From positions 1 to 25,078 of the forward strand of contig QAXH01003425.1 in the NCBI GenBank assembly GCA_004335635.1: a stretch of 25,078 bases of DNA, in the 5' to 3' direction. The notes under the pieces were generated by a model that was given only the letters and a program-made list of their open reading frames with translations, did no database searches and was not told where the DNA came from. Position 1 is the first letter of the stretch, and each line of letters starts with the position of its first letter. This document shows, piece after piece, positions 1-11,800 of this stretch. This DNA comes from Chloromonas sp. AAM2 (taxonomy: Eukaryota > Chlorophyta > Chlorophyceae > Chlamydomonadales > Chlamydomonadaceae). The position numbers and the translations under genes were made by a program.

Positions 1-14
1 CACCCATATCACAT

Positions 15-1384
15 TCAAATGCAACAGTAACTGACAATTAACTGCCATTGCATTGGCACTGCACCCACCAGTCTGCCTGAGGCCCTCACAGCGCGGCGTA
101 GCACGCGACCCAGGCTGTGCGGCATGCGCATGAAGCCATCATGGTGCATGCGCATGTGGCGCATGAAGTCCTTGTTGTAAATGCAGAATGGCAGCACTGC
201 CAGGAACAGCGCTGTGCACCACACGTCTGCAAACATCTCGATGTCCTCCAAGGTCACTTCATAACGGACGAAGGCAAGGCCAGCAGCGGCAGCCCTGGCA
301 GCTGTGTCCTTGATGGTCTCGTATGCCATGCGCATAGAATTCGCAGAGGATGCACCAGGGCTGGCGTTGCCAGTGGTGGCCTTGAAGGGAGCATGGGGGG
401 GTTGGGCAGTGGTGGTGGTTGTTGTTGTCCCCAGCATGCGCAAGTTGCGTGATATGGATCGCCGGTACTCGGTAGGGAAGGCTGACTTGAGGTGCTCGTT
501 CTCATCATGGAGAGCCCTGATCGAAGGAGCGATGCCCCGTTCCAGGAGGTTCGTTGCCATGATGTCCAGTACATCGTCCTCAGCCCCAATGCTGGGCATG
601 GGCGAGCTGGTGGTGCCTGCATCATGGGAGCATGGTGAAAGGTCAGTCAGGTACCACATGCATGGCACCAATGTCGATGTGTTGTGTTTGTAGTCATTGC
701 ATGCTGTAAGGTGAAGAGACTGGGGCACAGGTGCATGAAGGATGGAGCCGCGGGCCCATGCTGGTATTGATTCGGTCAAAGATAAGATTGGAAGGATGAC
801 ATCAAATCTTGCCGTAACCAATTGCAGAATCTTGCTTGCTGACAGGCGCTGGTGGTGGCGGTGTCATCGCGGAAGCCCAACCGCTGTTGTTGTCGCAGGG
901 TTCTTCAATGGACATGGAACGTCCCCCCTGGACGCACCGGTTGCGGGGGCTGATGCGGCAGAGCTTGGAGCACAGGTGCCCTGGCATTTCATCGCGCCTG
1001 AAGCTGCCTGGGTGGCGGAAGGCATCACGGTGGCAGCACACTGCGCAGGGAAGGGCACAGGAAGCTTGCAAACCGACGCCCCCTGTCTTCATTCTGTGCA
1101 GAGCTGCATCTGACTCTGAACGTGCAAAGTAGCATGCTTCTGGCAGCAGAGTTCCGAGCAGTTGGCGCTTCTCCAAACTTGCCATGCAAGCCATCTCCCA
1201 AACCGCTTGCATTCGCAAGCTCTGCATAGCGGACAGCGTGGACACTTACTGCTGCAAGGATAATCAGGGTTGCTGCGACTTTGCAGAAAGAGACCATCTT
1301 AGCGCCCATCTTTCTGGCGGATTGGGGTTTCGCGCTGCTGTTCGACAGGGGCTGGTTCCTGTTGGCGTACAGAGGCAGAGACAT
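15..1384 (-). CDS. Unrecognised small membrane/secreted protein, left copy (279 aa, three exons)
   Basis: Exons on the minus strand are 1384-1250, 1040-938 and 616-15. Donors are GTAAGT and GTGCGT; acceptors follow good pyrimidine tracts (notably TTCCCTGCGCAG before exon 2). The exons sum to 840 nt and stay in frame. The start is the first ATG of the conserved leader. The protein begins with a basic stretch, then a hydrophobic segment (about residues 31-45, SFCKVAATLIILAA) that could be a signal peptide or anchor. It continues with a Ser/Thr/Ala-rich region, a Thr run, a predicted helical part, a second hydrophobic segment near residues 206-226 and a Met/His-rich cluster just after it. I recognise no family. 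The copy at 23695-25070 has the same structure and an open frame, which supports a real gene. Exon 2 is the least certain part, because another frame is also open there. Confidence 0.6.
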
Positions 1385-1977
1385 CTTTGCTTATAGATTG
1401 CAAGGATTTGGTCACGGATCTCTTGGAGCATGAGGTTGCATCGCGGAGTTTCCGAGGCTCCAAACGTACCGTACATCCAAAAGCACTCTGGTTTTTCTGC
1501 GTAGGCCCCAACGCGCATGGGCGTACCAATCCAGGCCCTACATCTACTCGGAGGTAGTATAACAGGCGCATGCTAACTGCCGGTGCTCCGCTGAGTTGGG
1601 TTGGCCATGTTAGAGAGCACCATCCAGACAGGGCCAGGAGCTGACAGTTTGCAGCCAACCCGGCCAGCAGCTCGTGCCATGCATGGCACATTACAGGATG
1701 CCATGCGCAGTGAAGGCCATCGGGATGAGCAGGCTGGCAGGCCATGCAAGGCCCTTGCTTCTGAGCCATGCAAAAGGGCATCTGATGGGGTGCCCGCATG
1801 GTCATGCGCTCAGGCATCCCAAGCACGAATTCAGTTGCATGCTTTCCATTCTCAAGCCCCAAGTATCCATGCTTTTTGCTTGCCATGCATGGGGATGCTT
1901 GCAGGAATATTGTGTCCATGGATCATGGTGTCAATTGGTATCTGCTTGTGCAGTGCTCAGCATGTTGAAGGCCTGCT
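1385..1977. other. Upstream region of the left small gene, rich in CATGC/GCATGG words
   Basis: This lies inside the left inverted-repeat arm, upstream of the minus-strand gene, and presumably contains its promoter and 5' UTR. It is dense in short near-palindromes built on CATGC and GCATGG (for example around 1677-1690, 1740-1780 and 1883-1892). The open frames across it look like by-products of these words. The matching part of the right arm is the most altered section of the duplication, with several indels. Confidence 0.5.
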
Positions 1978-2584
1978 GATTGTTGCACTGCTTCTGCAAT
2001 CCTTCGCTCCCCAGTCCAAATGCGGATGCCAGACCGGTCGTAGGCACCAGACGTAACACGTGAGGCGCTGACAGCGAGAGGAGAGGGTCTGGGCGAGATG
2101 TCATTTGGACACGATCACTTACCTGTGCTCAAGCAACATCTGCCATTGTCCGTTCAAGATGCTGTCCAACAGACCCGCAAATGACACAGAACATTTTGCT
2201 GGCCCCAGCCTGTTGTCAAGCAGGGACTATTAACTGACAGAGATGTGGATGGTCTCGTCTGTCTTCAAAAGACACACGCAGAGCATATCGGCCTCAGCGT
2301 ACCGTCAAACAAGGGCAAGCACTGCCAGCCTTGGTAAATCCAGTGTGCTGCACTCAAAGTCTGTGTTGCTGGCCAGCAACGTCCACCAGCGCTGCGCAGA
2401 CCGCTGGCACGGCGCAGGCATGGCGCAGATGAGAAGCTAGAGGAGCTGGAGGCCATTGCCCAGGGTGTGGCAATGGACGCTGCAATAGAGGACAATGCTG
2501 GCGGTTAAGAGAGCCGTCATGGGGTGTGAGTCCCCTTACAAACGCAACCCTGAACACACATCGGATCTTGGGCCGGTCGGAAAT

Positions 2585-2738
2585 AGGGACTGTCACTGTA
2601 GGTGGCAAGGATCATGCACGCAGTGCATCTGATGATGTTCCGAAAGAGGGAAAAGCGGGCTATCACAGCAAGATGGTCAAACGCATCAGGATCGTAAAAA
2701 ATATGCTTGCCGTCAAACTTGAAGCGCATTTCAAGGGC
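2585..2738 (-). other. Possible exon or gene remnant (weak)
   Basis: On the minus strand a frame reads EMRFKFDGKHIFYDPDAF and continues DHLAVIARFSLFRNIIRC. Its mixed, non-repetitive composition is more typical of a folded protein than the low-complexity frames nearby. A possible acceptor (ACTGCCAG) precedes it. No family is recognised and no convincing donor or partner exon was found. It could be an exon of an unannotated gene, a decayed gene fragment or chance. Confidence 0.2.
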
Positions 2739-3194
2739 TGGCAGTGGCTAAGGGCTCCATCTTAAGATACAAGCTCAGGTCACGCAAATGAGACGCACCA
2801 GTGAGTTCATAGTCTTGTTGACTCGGAAAGGCATACCATGACTGATCTCAAGCCAACAAAAACAGTTAACAAAGACATTAGGCCGTTTATCCAGGCCAAG
2901 CAAGCTCTGAAGTCAGTCGTACTTTTGTAAACATATGGTGTGACCTATACTGCAGACAGGCATACTAAAGTCTGCACGGTCAACTGCCCAACATGCACGC
3001 ATATCACACACCGGACCCTGCGTTGGTGCGTGATAACAAAACAAGTTATTCAAATGTGCTCCGAGGATGCTGGCTAATCACTGACCGCTGCACCATTGGC
3101 ATGGCACGATGAAGGTCTGCGTGCTTTTTAGCCTGATGTAAAAAATGACCCTGTGCATGGAGCACTGGTAAGGCACAGCTGGAGGCCACCCTGG

Positions 3195-3346
3195 TTCGAG
3201 TTTGCGACCCAGAAAGGTCAAAGTCAGAAGATTCGACACAGGACACAGGAACGTAGGATGAAAGTGCTTAGCAGCCTCGGACATCACCTCTTTAAACAAA
3301 GCATCAAAGTCCAAGCACATGCGATGATCAGGGTCTTCGCTGACTG
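3195..3346 (-). other. Possible exon or gene remnant (weak)
   Basis: A minus-strand frame reads SEDPDHRMCLDFDALFKEVM and continues SEAAKHFHPTFLCPVSN. It is preceded by an acceptor-like AGCACAG and could end at a GTGGCC donor. It begins 142 bases beyond the lipase stop codon, so it may simply be 3' UTR. Composition is protein-like, but I recognise no domain. It might belong with the island at 2585-2738. Confidence 0.2.
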
Positions 3347-3487
3347 TGCTGTGACCTCAGAGGGAGAATAGCGACTGTGACCTGTCAACCCTGTGGCTAC
3401 ATATCGCCACCAGCGCCCTCTGTTTGTCCGTTCCTCAGTTATTGATTCTCAGACGACATCACCTGGTGCGTCATCAAATGCATTCCG

Positions 3488-4806
3488 TCACTGTAGCCTG
3501 ACGCTGCCAGCTGGCATGTGTAGCCTGAGCTCTAGAACCACTGGCTCCCCGTTGACACACGCCTTGACCTGCACTGTGTGTTGCCCCGCTGCCGCACCTG
3601 CGCTCCCACCACCCATCCCCGCTGCACCCCACTGGCTCGCATCCACGTCTATGTCCAGGCAGTAAGGCTGCATACTGCTAAAACTGGCATCCACAACATC
3701 CACAACACGTCCGGATGGACCGCTGGGCGCAACCTCCGGATTGCTGAGGTTAGCATTAGCTACTGCCTCAAGGACCCGGTCTGGCATTGGTGGTGTTGGA
3801 ACATGGGTTAACGGGACTCCGCCCGCCGGCAAAGGTTGTGCATGGGCCATGGCGGCTTGTGCCGCAACCGGTGCAATGCCTGCGTGCAGCCCACGGCATT
3901 TCCCGCCTGTAACCTGCAACACCTGCATCTGCCTGTGGGGGTAGCTGTAGCTGGTGCCATGGTGTGCAGCCGCCTGCGCCAAGCCCAGTGTGCTCGTCCC
4001 CGACAACGCATCCATTGCCTGACCCGCGTCCATGTGGAGCGGCCCCGCCACTGCATTCGCTGCCTCAAGCATACCCTTCCGCACAGCATGCTCCGCCATC
4101 TCTACGCTGCTCCTGTGTAGAGATGGCCGCCCACCTCCGGCCGCTGCAGGCAGGTGCGGCCCCGTCGACGTTCCTTCTGTAAGCGGCACCTTCTGCTGCT
4201 CACTGCGCTCATGCAACACAGCCGCACCCTCGACACTGCTCAAACTTGAACTCTGTTGATCTGCCTCTGCTAGGTAAGGTGCAACTCCGGGCTGGATGAA
4301 GGACTGGTTCTCCACTGCGTCGTGCCAGTCGTCTTCGACCGATTGCGGCAGGCCGCCGGGCTGGGCTGGGCTGATGTCGTTGGGGGGAACTTGTTGGAAG
4401 GGTGACACGATGGGTGCGGGGATGGGCCGTTCACGAACACGATGCTTAATCTTGCGAGGCTGCTGGCCATCGGCTCTAGTGGCAGCGGCGGCCGGCTCCT
4501 GCCCAGCTTCAGGGCCTGACGGGGCCGGTTGGTGCGGGGCGCGTTCCATGCGGCCGGGGGTGGTGGCAGTGCGCAGGGGTGCGGGCACAGCGCGGGTGCT
4601 GGCGATGTAGGCAGTCAAGCCCACTGCGCTCGCCCATGCTGTGATGTCACGCTTGCCCATTTCCACCATCTGCGAGCAACAATGTGCGTACTGTGCTTGC
4701 CAGCACGCCAAGGTACAGTACCCGCTGCTACATCTGGAGTCCAGCCAGGGGCAACTCCCAACCCACCACCCAAGACCGTAGCAAACACTGCGTCATTGGC
4801 CTCGCG

Positions 4807-4839
<33 letters not shown>

Positions 4840-7800
4840 CTGTGTCTCCATGCACAGCTCCTGCTGACATGCATGGGTCTTCACCTACATGCATGGGCCT
4901 GTGCATGTGACCCTCCAATGTGTCCCCACCTGTAGCAGCACGGGGTCCTCTGCGGGCGCCAGCACCAGACCGCCAACCTCATGCCAACCGAATGGAAACG
5001 TCCCAAACATATCCGGGGAAACCGCCAGAGAGTGCAGCATCTGTAGGCGTGACACGCCAGGCAACGATTCCAGGAACTTGAACGGGACGCAGGACACGCC
5101 GGCCACGTGTGCAGCGCCCGCCTCGGCCGGGAGAGCGGGGATGTGACGCACCAACCCACCGTCCACAAACCACTGCACGCACACAAATGGTGAGAAATGG
5201 ATGCTTTGTTGGATGCCACAGCTAACCGTGCAATGAGTGTGACCCGGGACCCCTCTTAACCACAGGCACCAGCAGAGATGGTTGTGCATGCAACTGTGGC
5301 CGATACACTGGTGCAGCTCAGCCTCAACGACGATATGCCTGGTCAAAGCGCGAGTTGTACCATCGTCATGGTGATGTCCCATACTGCACATCAGGGTCAG
5401 GTTGGCACCACGGCCATTCACCCTTACATGTCAAGGCCTGTGCTGCACATTCCCCTGACTTACGTGGCTCCTGAATCGTGCCATGAACGAGCCGTCGCAG
5501 TATGCGGGTATGTGGCAGCTGGTGGCGATGGCGTGCACCAGGTCCTCCTTGGAGGTGTAGTCAGCGATGATGTACGGGTGAAGGTACGGGAACACCTGAA
5601 GAGCGCAACACAGCAACAACCAGATAACGTACAAGATATGGACGAGCATACGGCAACGAGGTACTGAAGCATTTGCGCAAGGGGGCACCTGGAGAGATGT
5701 GCTCAAGATAAGGTGCAGGTGTGTGAGCACCTAGATAAGCATTCATGATGGCAGGCACGGATGTCGCAACAGGGTGTCAAAGGCTGGCAGCTGAAAGACT
5801 TTCAGCAGCCCAAGGCTGGAGGCTGTTAGTGTGTAGGCAACGCAGGAGACAAGGGGCACACAAGCAACAGGCTCCTCTGTCTTTGCCGGCCTATGATCAC
5901 CTGACACCGTGCTCAAGTATGCCCGGCGACAATCCCATGCATCTCTATGCATGCCACACACCTTAGTGAGCGATATGAAGGTGCGGCCCCGGCAGCGCAG
6001 GTGTGCGTCTGGCGGCAGGTTAGCCGTCATGAAGGTCACGATCACGTCCCGCAGCCGCCCCGCTGTGCCGTACGTGCGACAGTCCGCAGCGAACTCAAGC
6101 AGCCGACCAACTAGCCTGTGCACAGACGTGACAACCAGTGTTTTGCATGATGAAGGAGACGTGGCATACGATCAAGGACAGGCCTCAGCCTCAACCTCAC
6201 GGGCCAAAGGTAAACACACGCCTACACTGAGTACGGAACAGTCGGTGATGAGCTGGAACATAGGGATGACAGTACATCGAATTCGCAACAGCGGTGCTAC
6301 ACATACCCGAGTGTGCACATCTAGTGCAAGAGACAGGACAAAAAAGCTGGGCCTCAGTGCCTGTTTTAGTGTACTGAACTGTTATTTTGTCAGGTTGATG
6401 CTGAACTGTGTGACAGCTGTGTTGCCTCACTCACATGTGCAAATCCAGTCCAGAGTTGACACACGCTGTGATGATTGAGCCGCATGATGCTCCCGCCAAC
6501 GGGGTGGCATCACTGATGATGCCCATGTCCTTAAGGGCAATCACACACCTGCGCACAAGAAAAAGACGTTTGCCAGTTCTGGGACAGTTCTTGCATCTGA
6601 CACTATAATCGCATGTGTGGCCCTTTGTCCCCCACGATTTGACGCAGTCAGCGTGTCATCTTTTATTTTGTAATCAGCCAACTCTGGCAGGACTGCAAGA
6701 TGGGAAGTGGAATGTCCCCTTTTACCTAAGGAAATACTGTGAGTGTTAGTAGTCACGTCACTGTCGCCGTGTGCGTTGACAGTTACAGGTTGTGTCGACA
6801 CGTTTGACCTATACCTTACAATAACAAATCAAAGTACACTGTCTCACATACAATTCAAGCTGAGTTTGCAACCAACTCTAACTGGACGTCATCCCACATA
6901 TACCATCGTAAGTGCGGTGTCCTCTGACAACGTTGCGCCCAACTCTCAATGTTGCCAACTCCAAAACAAACATTTCAAACATGTTGATATTTAAGGTACC
7001 AGACAATCCTCGCACATCCCAGGACTGGCAAACGTTTTTTGTGTGTGCAACATTTATGCTTGTACATGCATTATATGCCGTTGCTGAAGATAGGTGGACT
7101 GGCTGCTTGCACTGCCTGGGCCCTTTTCGCGCAATCCCGCTCCTTCTTCATGGCTCGTTGGATCGTGCTTGTTTTCTGTGCCACATATGATTCGTCAACC
7201 TGCAGCACTTGCTGCGTTGCCCACGTGCTTTCCTGCTTACCCGAGATGGTACGGGAAGAAGAAGCCACCTCCGCTGAAAGCAAAGCTGAGCCGCCCCGCC
7301 TTGAATGCATCCAGTGCAGGGTGCGCTCCGTCGCCGCCCTGGGTGTGTGCCAGGTCCTCCGCTGCTATGCTGGCCTGGGCCATGTGCACACTGGCCGCCC
7401 AGGACTGTCCCCGCCCTGTTCCGCTGCCCGGCCCCCGGCTGCCCGGCGTGTGCCTGCGCATGCTGTGGCTCTGTGGCATCAGGGAAGAAGGAAACAGGGA
7501 AGCCGCTGCTGCCAAGGCCTTGTCCAATCGTTCTGGCCGCTGGAACGGGGAGCCGCTGCGTGCGCGCCGTTGGGCTGGGGCTGGGACAGGCGACGCGGCT
7601 GTTTTGAAGGTTGTTGAGCTGAGCCCGTCGTCGCTCACATCTGAACCACTGCTCTCGCTGCGGTGAATGTACGAGCGGGTGCTGGATGTGGCGGATCCCG
7701 TTCCCTCGCTGCCCTCTTCCTCAATGATGTCACGCCAGACATCATCGCTGGCTGCATCACTGCGGCTGCCTGTAGGTGATGGAGGTGCCACTTGGCTGCT

Positions 7801-8559
7801 GGCATCATGCCACCCTGCCCAGGACTGGGAGGCAAGGTCGGAAGGGTAGCGGGGCGAGTGGACTACCGGCTCGCCAGCAGGGGAAACCAATGGTGAGCAG
7901 CCACTGTTTGCGGAGTGCACGCTGTGCCAGCGGTGGGCGGAGGGGTTGGCTGCAGGGGTGGTGGCTGGGTCTGCCTGGGCTGCCTGCTGGACTGAAGGAT
8001 CAATGGCAAAGCCCTTGGCACTGAGATGGGCACGCAAGGTCTTGAGAGAGCGTGCGTTCATGCAAAAGTTGAGGCCAGGAATGGGAGGCAGGTTGGATGG
8101 CATGCCCCATCGGGCAGAGCTGGGCTGCTGCTCTAATGGCGGGAGCTGTGGCGCCGAGGCATCGTCCGCGGCAGCAGGAAGAGATGGTTCACACACTGCT
8201 GTGTCTGTATCACTGCAGGCTGCAACACCGTCGTGCATTGGCGCACCCTGGCTGTAGATAGCGTCCGTGGCGCCAGGCTTGGCTGGGGTTGCCAACCTTA
8301 TTGGTATCCCACGGGTGTTTGGCTGATTGCTGGAGATGTCGCTTGTCTGATTTGAAGAGGCCTGGCAATCATGGTGTGGTTCGCTGACAATGGCACCATT
8401 GTCAGCATTGTCACGCTTGGGAGGCGCGCCCAGGACATGGTCCTCATCCAGCTCCTCGTCATACAGAACGGCCCGACCGGGAGGCACGATGCAGCAGCCG
8501 CAACACGGGCAGCAGCACTGCGCCTCGTGAGGTTTAGCCTTGCTGGTCGAACAACCCAT
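3488..8559 (-). CDS. Patatin-like phospholipase/acyl hydrolase with N-terminal acylation signal (1047 aa, six exons)
   Basis: Exons on the minus strand are 8559-7241, 6548-6435, 6115-5962, 5595-5464, 5172-4930 and 4669-3488; they sum to 3144 nt and stay in frame. Patatin-family enzymes hydrolyse acyl esters of phospholipids or triacylglycerol with a Ser-Asp dyad. The domain starts near residue 420 with FSGGGFFFPYHLG (oxyanion motif). The nucleophile elbow GASCG puts Ser461 in exon 2. Exon 5 opens with WFVDGG, giving Asp577. The domain ends near residue 690. The ~420-residue N-terminal region and ~350-residue C-terminal tail are low-complexity and probably disordered. The protein begins MGCSTSKAK, a consensus N-myristoylation start, followed by a cysteine cluster (CCCPCCGCC) suited to palmitoylation. 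This ATG is the first after an in-frame stop; a TTG eight codons upstream was not used. The exact substrate (galactolipid, phospholipid or TAG) cannot be told. Confidence 0.9.
4809..4838. repeat. (TG)15 microsatellite
   Basis: Fifteen uninterrupted TG units lie in the fifth intron (4929-4670) of the lipase gene, reading as (CA)n on the transcribed strand. CATGCATGGG words follow near 4870-4890. Confidence 0.97.
6549..7052. mobile_element. MITE-like element inside lipase intron 1
   Basis: The core ends are inverted copies of ACGTTTGCCAGTTCTGGGA at 6566-6584 and (one mismatch) 7017-7035. The similarity continues outward as a pyrimidine-rich tail, giving arms of about 36 bp (6549-6584 and 7017-7052). 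The element is about 0.5 kb with no coding capacity seen, and fits a non-autonomous DNA transposon (MITE) or introner-like element. It makes up most of the 692-bp intron 7240-6549. Its lower-coordinate arm provides the pyrimidine tract and the AG of the 3' splice site. No clear target-site duplication was identified. Confidence 0.65.
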
Positions 8560-8813
8560 TGTGGTTGACGAAGGATTTGTCAATGCTTGGTTTCACCATT
8601 AGTATGAGAGATGTTCATGTTGGTCTAGCTGTTCAATTTCTGATCCTTCTTTGTGCGCGTCTGTTCATGATTGGGCGATTCAAGTGTTCTGGAAGATCAG
8701 TTGTGAACCAGATCAGCAATGCATCGGATTGTGAAGAAATCATACCTGGTGCCTGTCAAGGTGTGCGCTAATCCGCTTGTCAACACGCGCTTTGCTGCTG
8801 AGCAGAAACGGCA
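8560..8813. promoter_or_regulatory. 254-bp divergent promoter between the lipase and BRUTUS-like genes
   Basis: The two start codons (8559 minus, 8814 plus) face away from each other. In-frame stops lie just upstream of both (TGA at 8799-8801 for the plus gene), so neither frame extends into the gap. Both 5' UTRs and the core promoters must fit here unless a non-coding first exon lies elsewhere. An ATTGG (CCAAT box on the minus strand) is at 8670-8674. No TATA box stands out and no known iron-response element was recognised. Confidence 0.7.
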
Positions 8814-11800
8814 ATGGAAGTTAGGTCTTCTTTACTTGTCCCATCGCTGTCTATTCCACACATCCGAGATGTAGAGGGCATTTCCATGATGGCCAACATG
8901 CACGAGAATGCGCAGGATTCTCATATGGTTGTGCAGTACCCACCTCTCAACTTTTTCTATGCCCATTTCCACAATGCTATCAAGTCAGAGCTAGAATCCC
9001 TTGCCAAATGGGTGGTAAGCTTGGAGCAAGCCGCACAGGACGGTGGCGCGCTTCTTCCCAAGCTTGTTGAGCTGCAGGAGCGCTACAGGTTTCTGGAGCA
9101 AGTGTACAAGTACCACAGCAGCGTTGAGGATGAGGTATGGTCAGGGTGATCGATTGCAGCCGACTTCACGGCTTTCTTGCACGATCCGTCCAAAGTCCTC
9201 TGCACTATGATTTATTGCAGGTGGTTTACCCTGCGTTGGATGCCAAGGTCAAGAATGTTACCGTGGCTTACCGTGTGGAGCATCAAGACGAGGTAGGATT
9301 AGCCCGCCCTCCTGGCTCTTTGTCTCCAGCCAAACCCGTGCCAAACACATCCCGCTCAATTGCTACACGCAGGAGCTGCTATTGGAGCAACTGGCGCATC
9401 TTATCAGTGCAGCCATGACGCAGGGGGGCGCAGACCAGACGGAGACCATCAGGTAAGCGCGTGGCATGGAAGCGCAAAAAGCAACCGGTCGGCTTCTGAC
9501 ACGCGCGCATGTCAACTGTGTGCAGGGGCCTGGTCTGCAAGATGGAGGAAATCCACCGAACTCTGAAAAAGCACCTGGCCAAGGAGGAGGAGCAGCTGCT
9601 GCCCCTGTTGTTGCAGCATTTCGCTTTTGCTGAGCAGGCAGGGTTGGTTGCGCAGTTTCTCTACTGCATCCCGTTGACTATGGTGGAGCGTGTCCTGGCG
9701 TGGCTCAAGCCCCAGGTGCCTCAGGTAGGAGCAGCTTGCATGACATAGCTCTCGTGCACACATGACTGCGCACGCCAGCAGCCTTTGCCTTTCTGCATGC
9801 TGCCATGGCATGGTGACGACGCATTTGTTAGCATTTCTGCTCCTGTTGTCAGCAGCCAAGAGCTTGCAGCACGTATTTCGTCCCCTCTTGCATTCGACCA
9901 CAGCCTATACCATCACAGTAAATCTGCAAACATGTCATTGAGCATAACATCACTTGCAGGTGGAGCAAGAACAGCTGCTTTATCACATCCGAGGTGTGGT
10001 GCCAGATGATCTATTGGTTCAGCTGCTGACGTCATGGCTTCAGTCCCCGGGAGCTGCGGACGAGCCAGTTGACAGCACTGACTACGAACAGCCTCTACCT
10101 ATCGGTCAGCTTGTGCCAGTTGCCACCACCACCACTAAGCAGCTTGTGCGGCTCGACACTTCTGCCATGAGTTTGACACGGTGCACCAGCCCAGCTTTTG
10201 GCCATGGCGCCATCCTCCTACAGCAAGGCGCCCTCAAAAGCACAGCAACTCAGCTCATGGCAGCCGCTGCCGCTGCCACTATGCCTGCTGCTCGGCATGC
10301 TATGGCACCATGCGGTGAGGATTGCCCACAGCAGCAGGGGTTGCACACAGGGTCCAAGCCGTTGATCTTGGCCCCCTGCAGCCGGCCTCCCATCAAGGAG
10401 ATCATTCATATTCACAGGACGATTTGCTGCGCCCTTGAGGAGTTTGCCATGGAGGCGCGGGGGTTGCAGCAGCGCAGCGACGTGACAGCGCTGCAGTTGG
10501 GATCATTGGTGGAAAGGCACAGGTGGGGAAGAGGAGGATGCGCCTAAGGCAGCAACACATCTTGTAGGCAGTGCACGTACATAACGATGGAGAGGGAGTG
10601 CAGTTTGAGCAGGGTGCTCGACATAAATGCACATGCACGAGGAAGGAGAGCAGGCTGAAAAAAAGACGGGCTTGGTGGATCAGGAAGCCGGTTAGGAGTG
10701 GACAGGTGGGCAGGTTGACAAAGGTTGACAAAGAAACAGCCAGCAGCGCTGAGCTGAGTCTCAGTCAAGGGCTGACCTTCTTAGGTTGACTGCACGATGA
10801 TGTTGATTGTTGGTTTTGCTTGCTGCATTTTGCAGGTTTCTGCGTAGCGTGTGCATGTTCCACACCATCAGCGAGGAGGAGGTCATGTACCCTGAGGTTC
10901 GGCGCTTGTCAGCCACAGACCCCGATGGTCCAGTGGCGGGCGCTCAGGCACATGCGGCGTGCTCGGCCTGTGAGCAGGAGCATGAGAGTGAGGTGTCGGC
11001 CATGGAGGACCTCGGCAGGCTGCTTGCAGATGTGCGGGCCTTCGCGCGCCGTGGGCGCAAGGAAGTGACGCAGATGCTCACCAGGCTAAGCAGCTCAGCG
11101 GAGCAGGTGGGTGCAGGTACAGGGTGTCAAGAGCCAACTTGCAACCATGCACGGTCAGCATTGTGCACAGGCATGTTCGCAGCCAGTGTTAATCATCACA
11201 GTGCTCCTGGGTTGGCACATCACAGGCGCATGTGCGCCTGTTAGGTTCAGCAACGTATGATTTCGTCATTGCCTGTTTGGTACTGTGAGCATGAGCATCA
11301 GATGTGCGTTGCATGTGTGTTGCTGACCACATGCCAAACCTGATGTTTCGGTGCATGTGGCTTTGTCACACTGCAGGTCCTTTCCAGCATTTCACGTCAC
11401 ATGGCCCGCGAGGAGGCAGAGGTGTTTCCGTTGCTAGAGCGGCATCTGTGTGTGCATCGCCAGCGAGCAATGGTGTGGCGCACCCTCACAGCCATGCCAC
11501 TCCGCTTGCTGGAGCGTGTGCTGCCTTGGGTTACCGCCACCCTCAGTGAGAAAGACACACTGGAGCTCCTCAACAACATTAAGCTGGGATCTCCCGAGCC
11601 TGGGTCTGCCCTGGTTAAGCTGCTGCTTCGCTGGGCAGAGCGGGGCCGCATGGGCTTGGCAGGCGGGGCGTCGGATGGCGCAGCAGAGGCTGGCAAGCCT
11701 GGGCTGGTGGAGGACTATGCGGCTGGAGGGCAGCTTGGTCTGCTGCCCATTGCACCTGGAAGTTTTGTGAGGCTGCCTAGTGGTAGCGTGCAGGCGGCGG

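Larger units (their letters stand above)
7..1977. repeat. Left arm of ~2 kb inverted duplication
   Basis: The reverse complement of this stretch matches ~23098-25078; position 7 pairs with 25078. Similarity stays high across exons, introns and upstream DNA. Differences are single-base changes and small indels, for example a 1-base indel near 1200 and a 3-base indel in the last exon of the enclosed gene. The inner boundary was placed by eye: similarity fades between about 1970 and 1995. The outer boundary is not visible, because the match runs to the window edge. Because the arms differ, they are separate loci or well-diverged copies rather than a simple assembly echo. Confidence 0.93.
1978..3487. 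other. Intergenic region with no firm gene
   Basis: This lies between the inverted-repeat arm and the stop codon of the lipase gene. Its right part should hold the lipase 3' UTR. Two minus-strand stretches look more protein-like than the rest and are listed separately (3195-3346 and 2585-2738). I see no tRNA, no long open frame with a recognisable domain and no clear transposon ends. Confidence 0.5.

Noticed and set aside
8560..8583. Upstream TTG start adding eight residues to the lipase.
   Set aside because: It is a non-ATG start in a nuclear gene. The ATG at 8559 is the first after an in-frame stop and begins with a textbook myristoylation signal.
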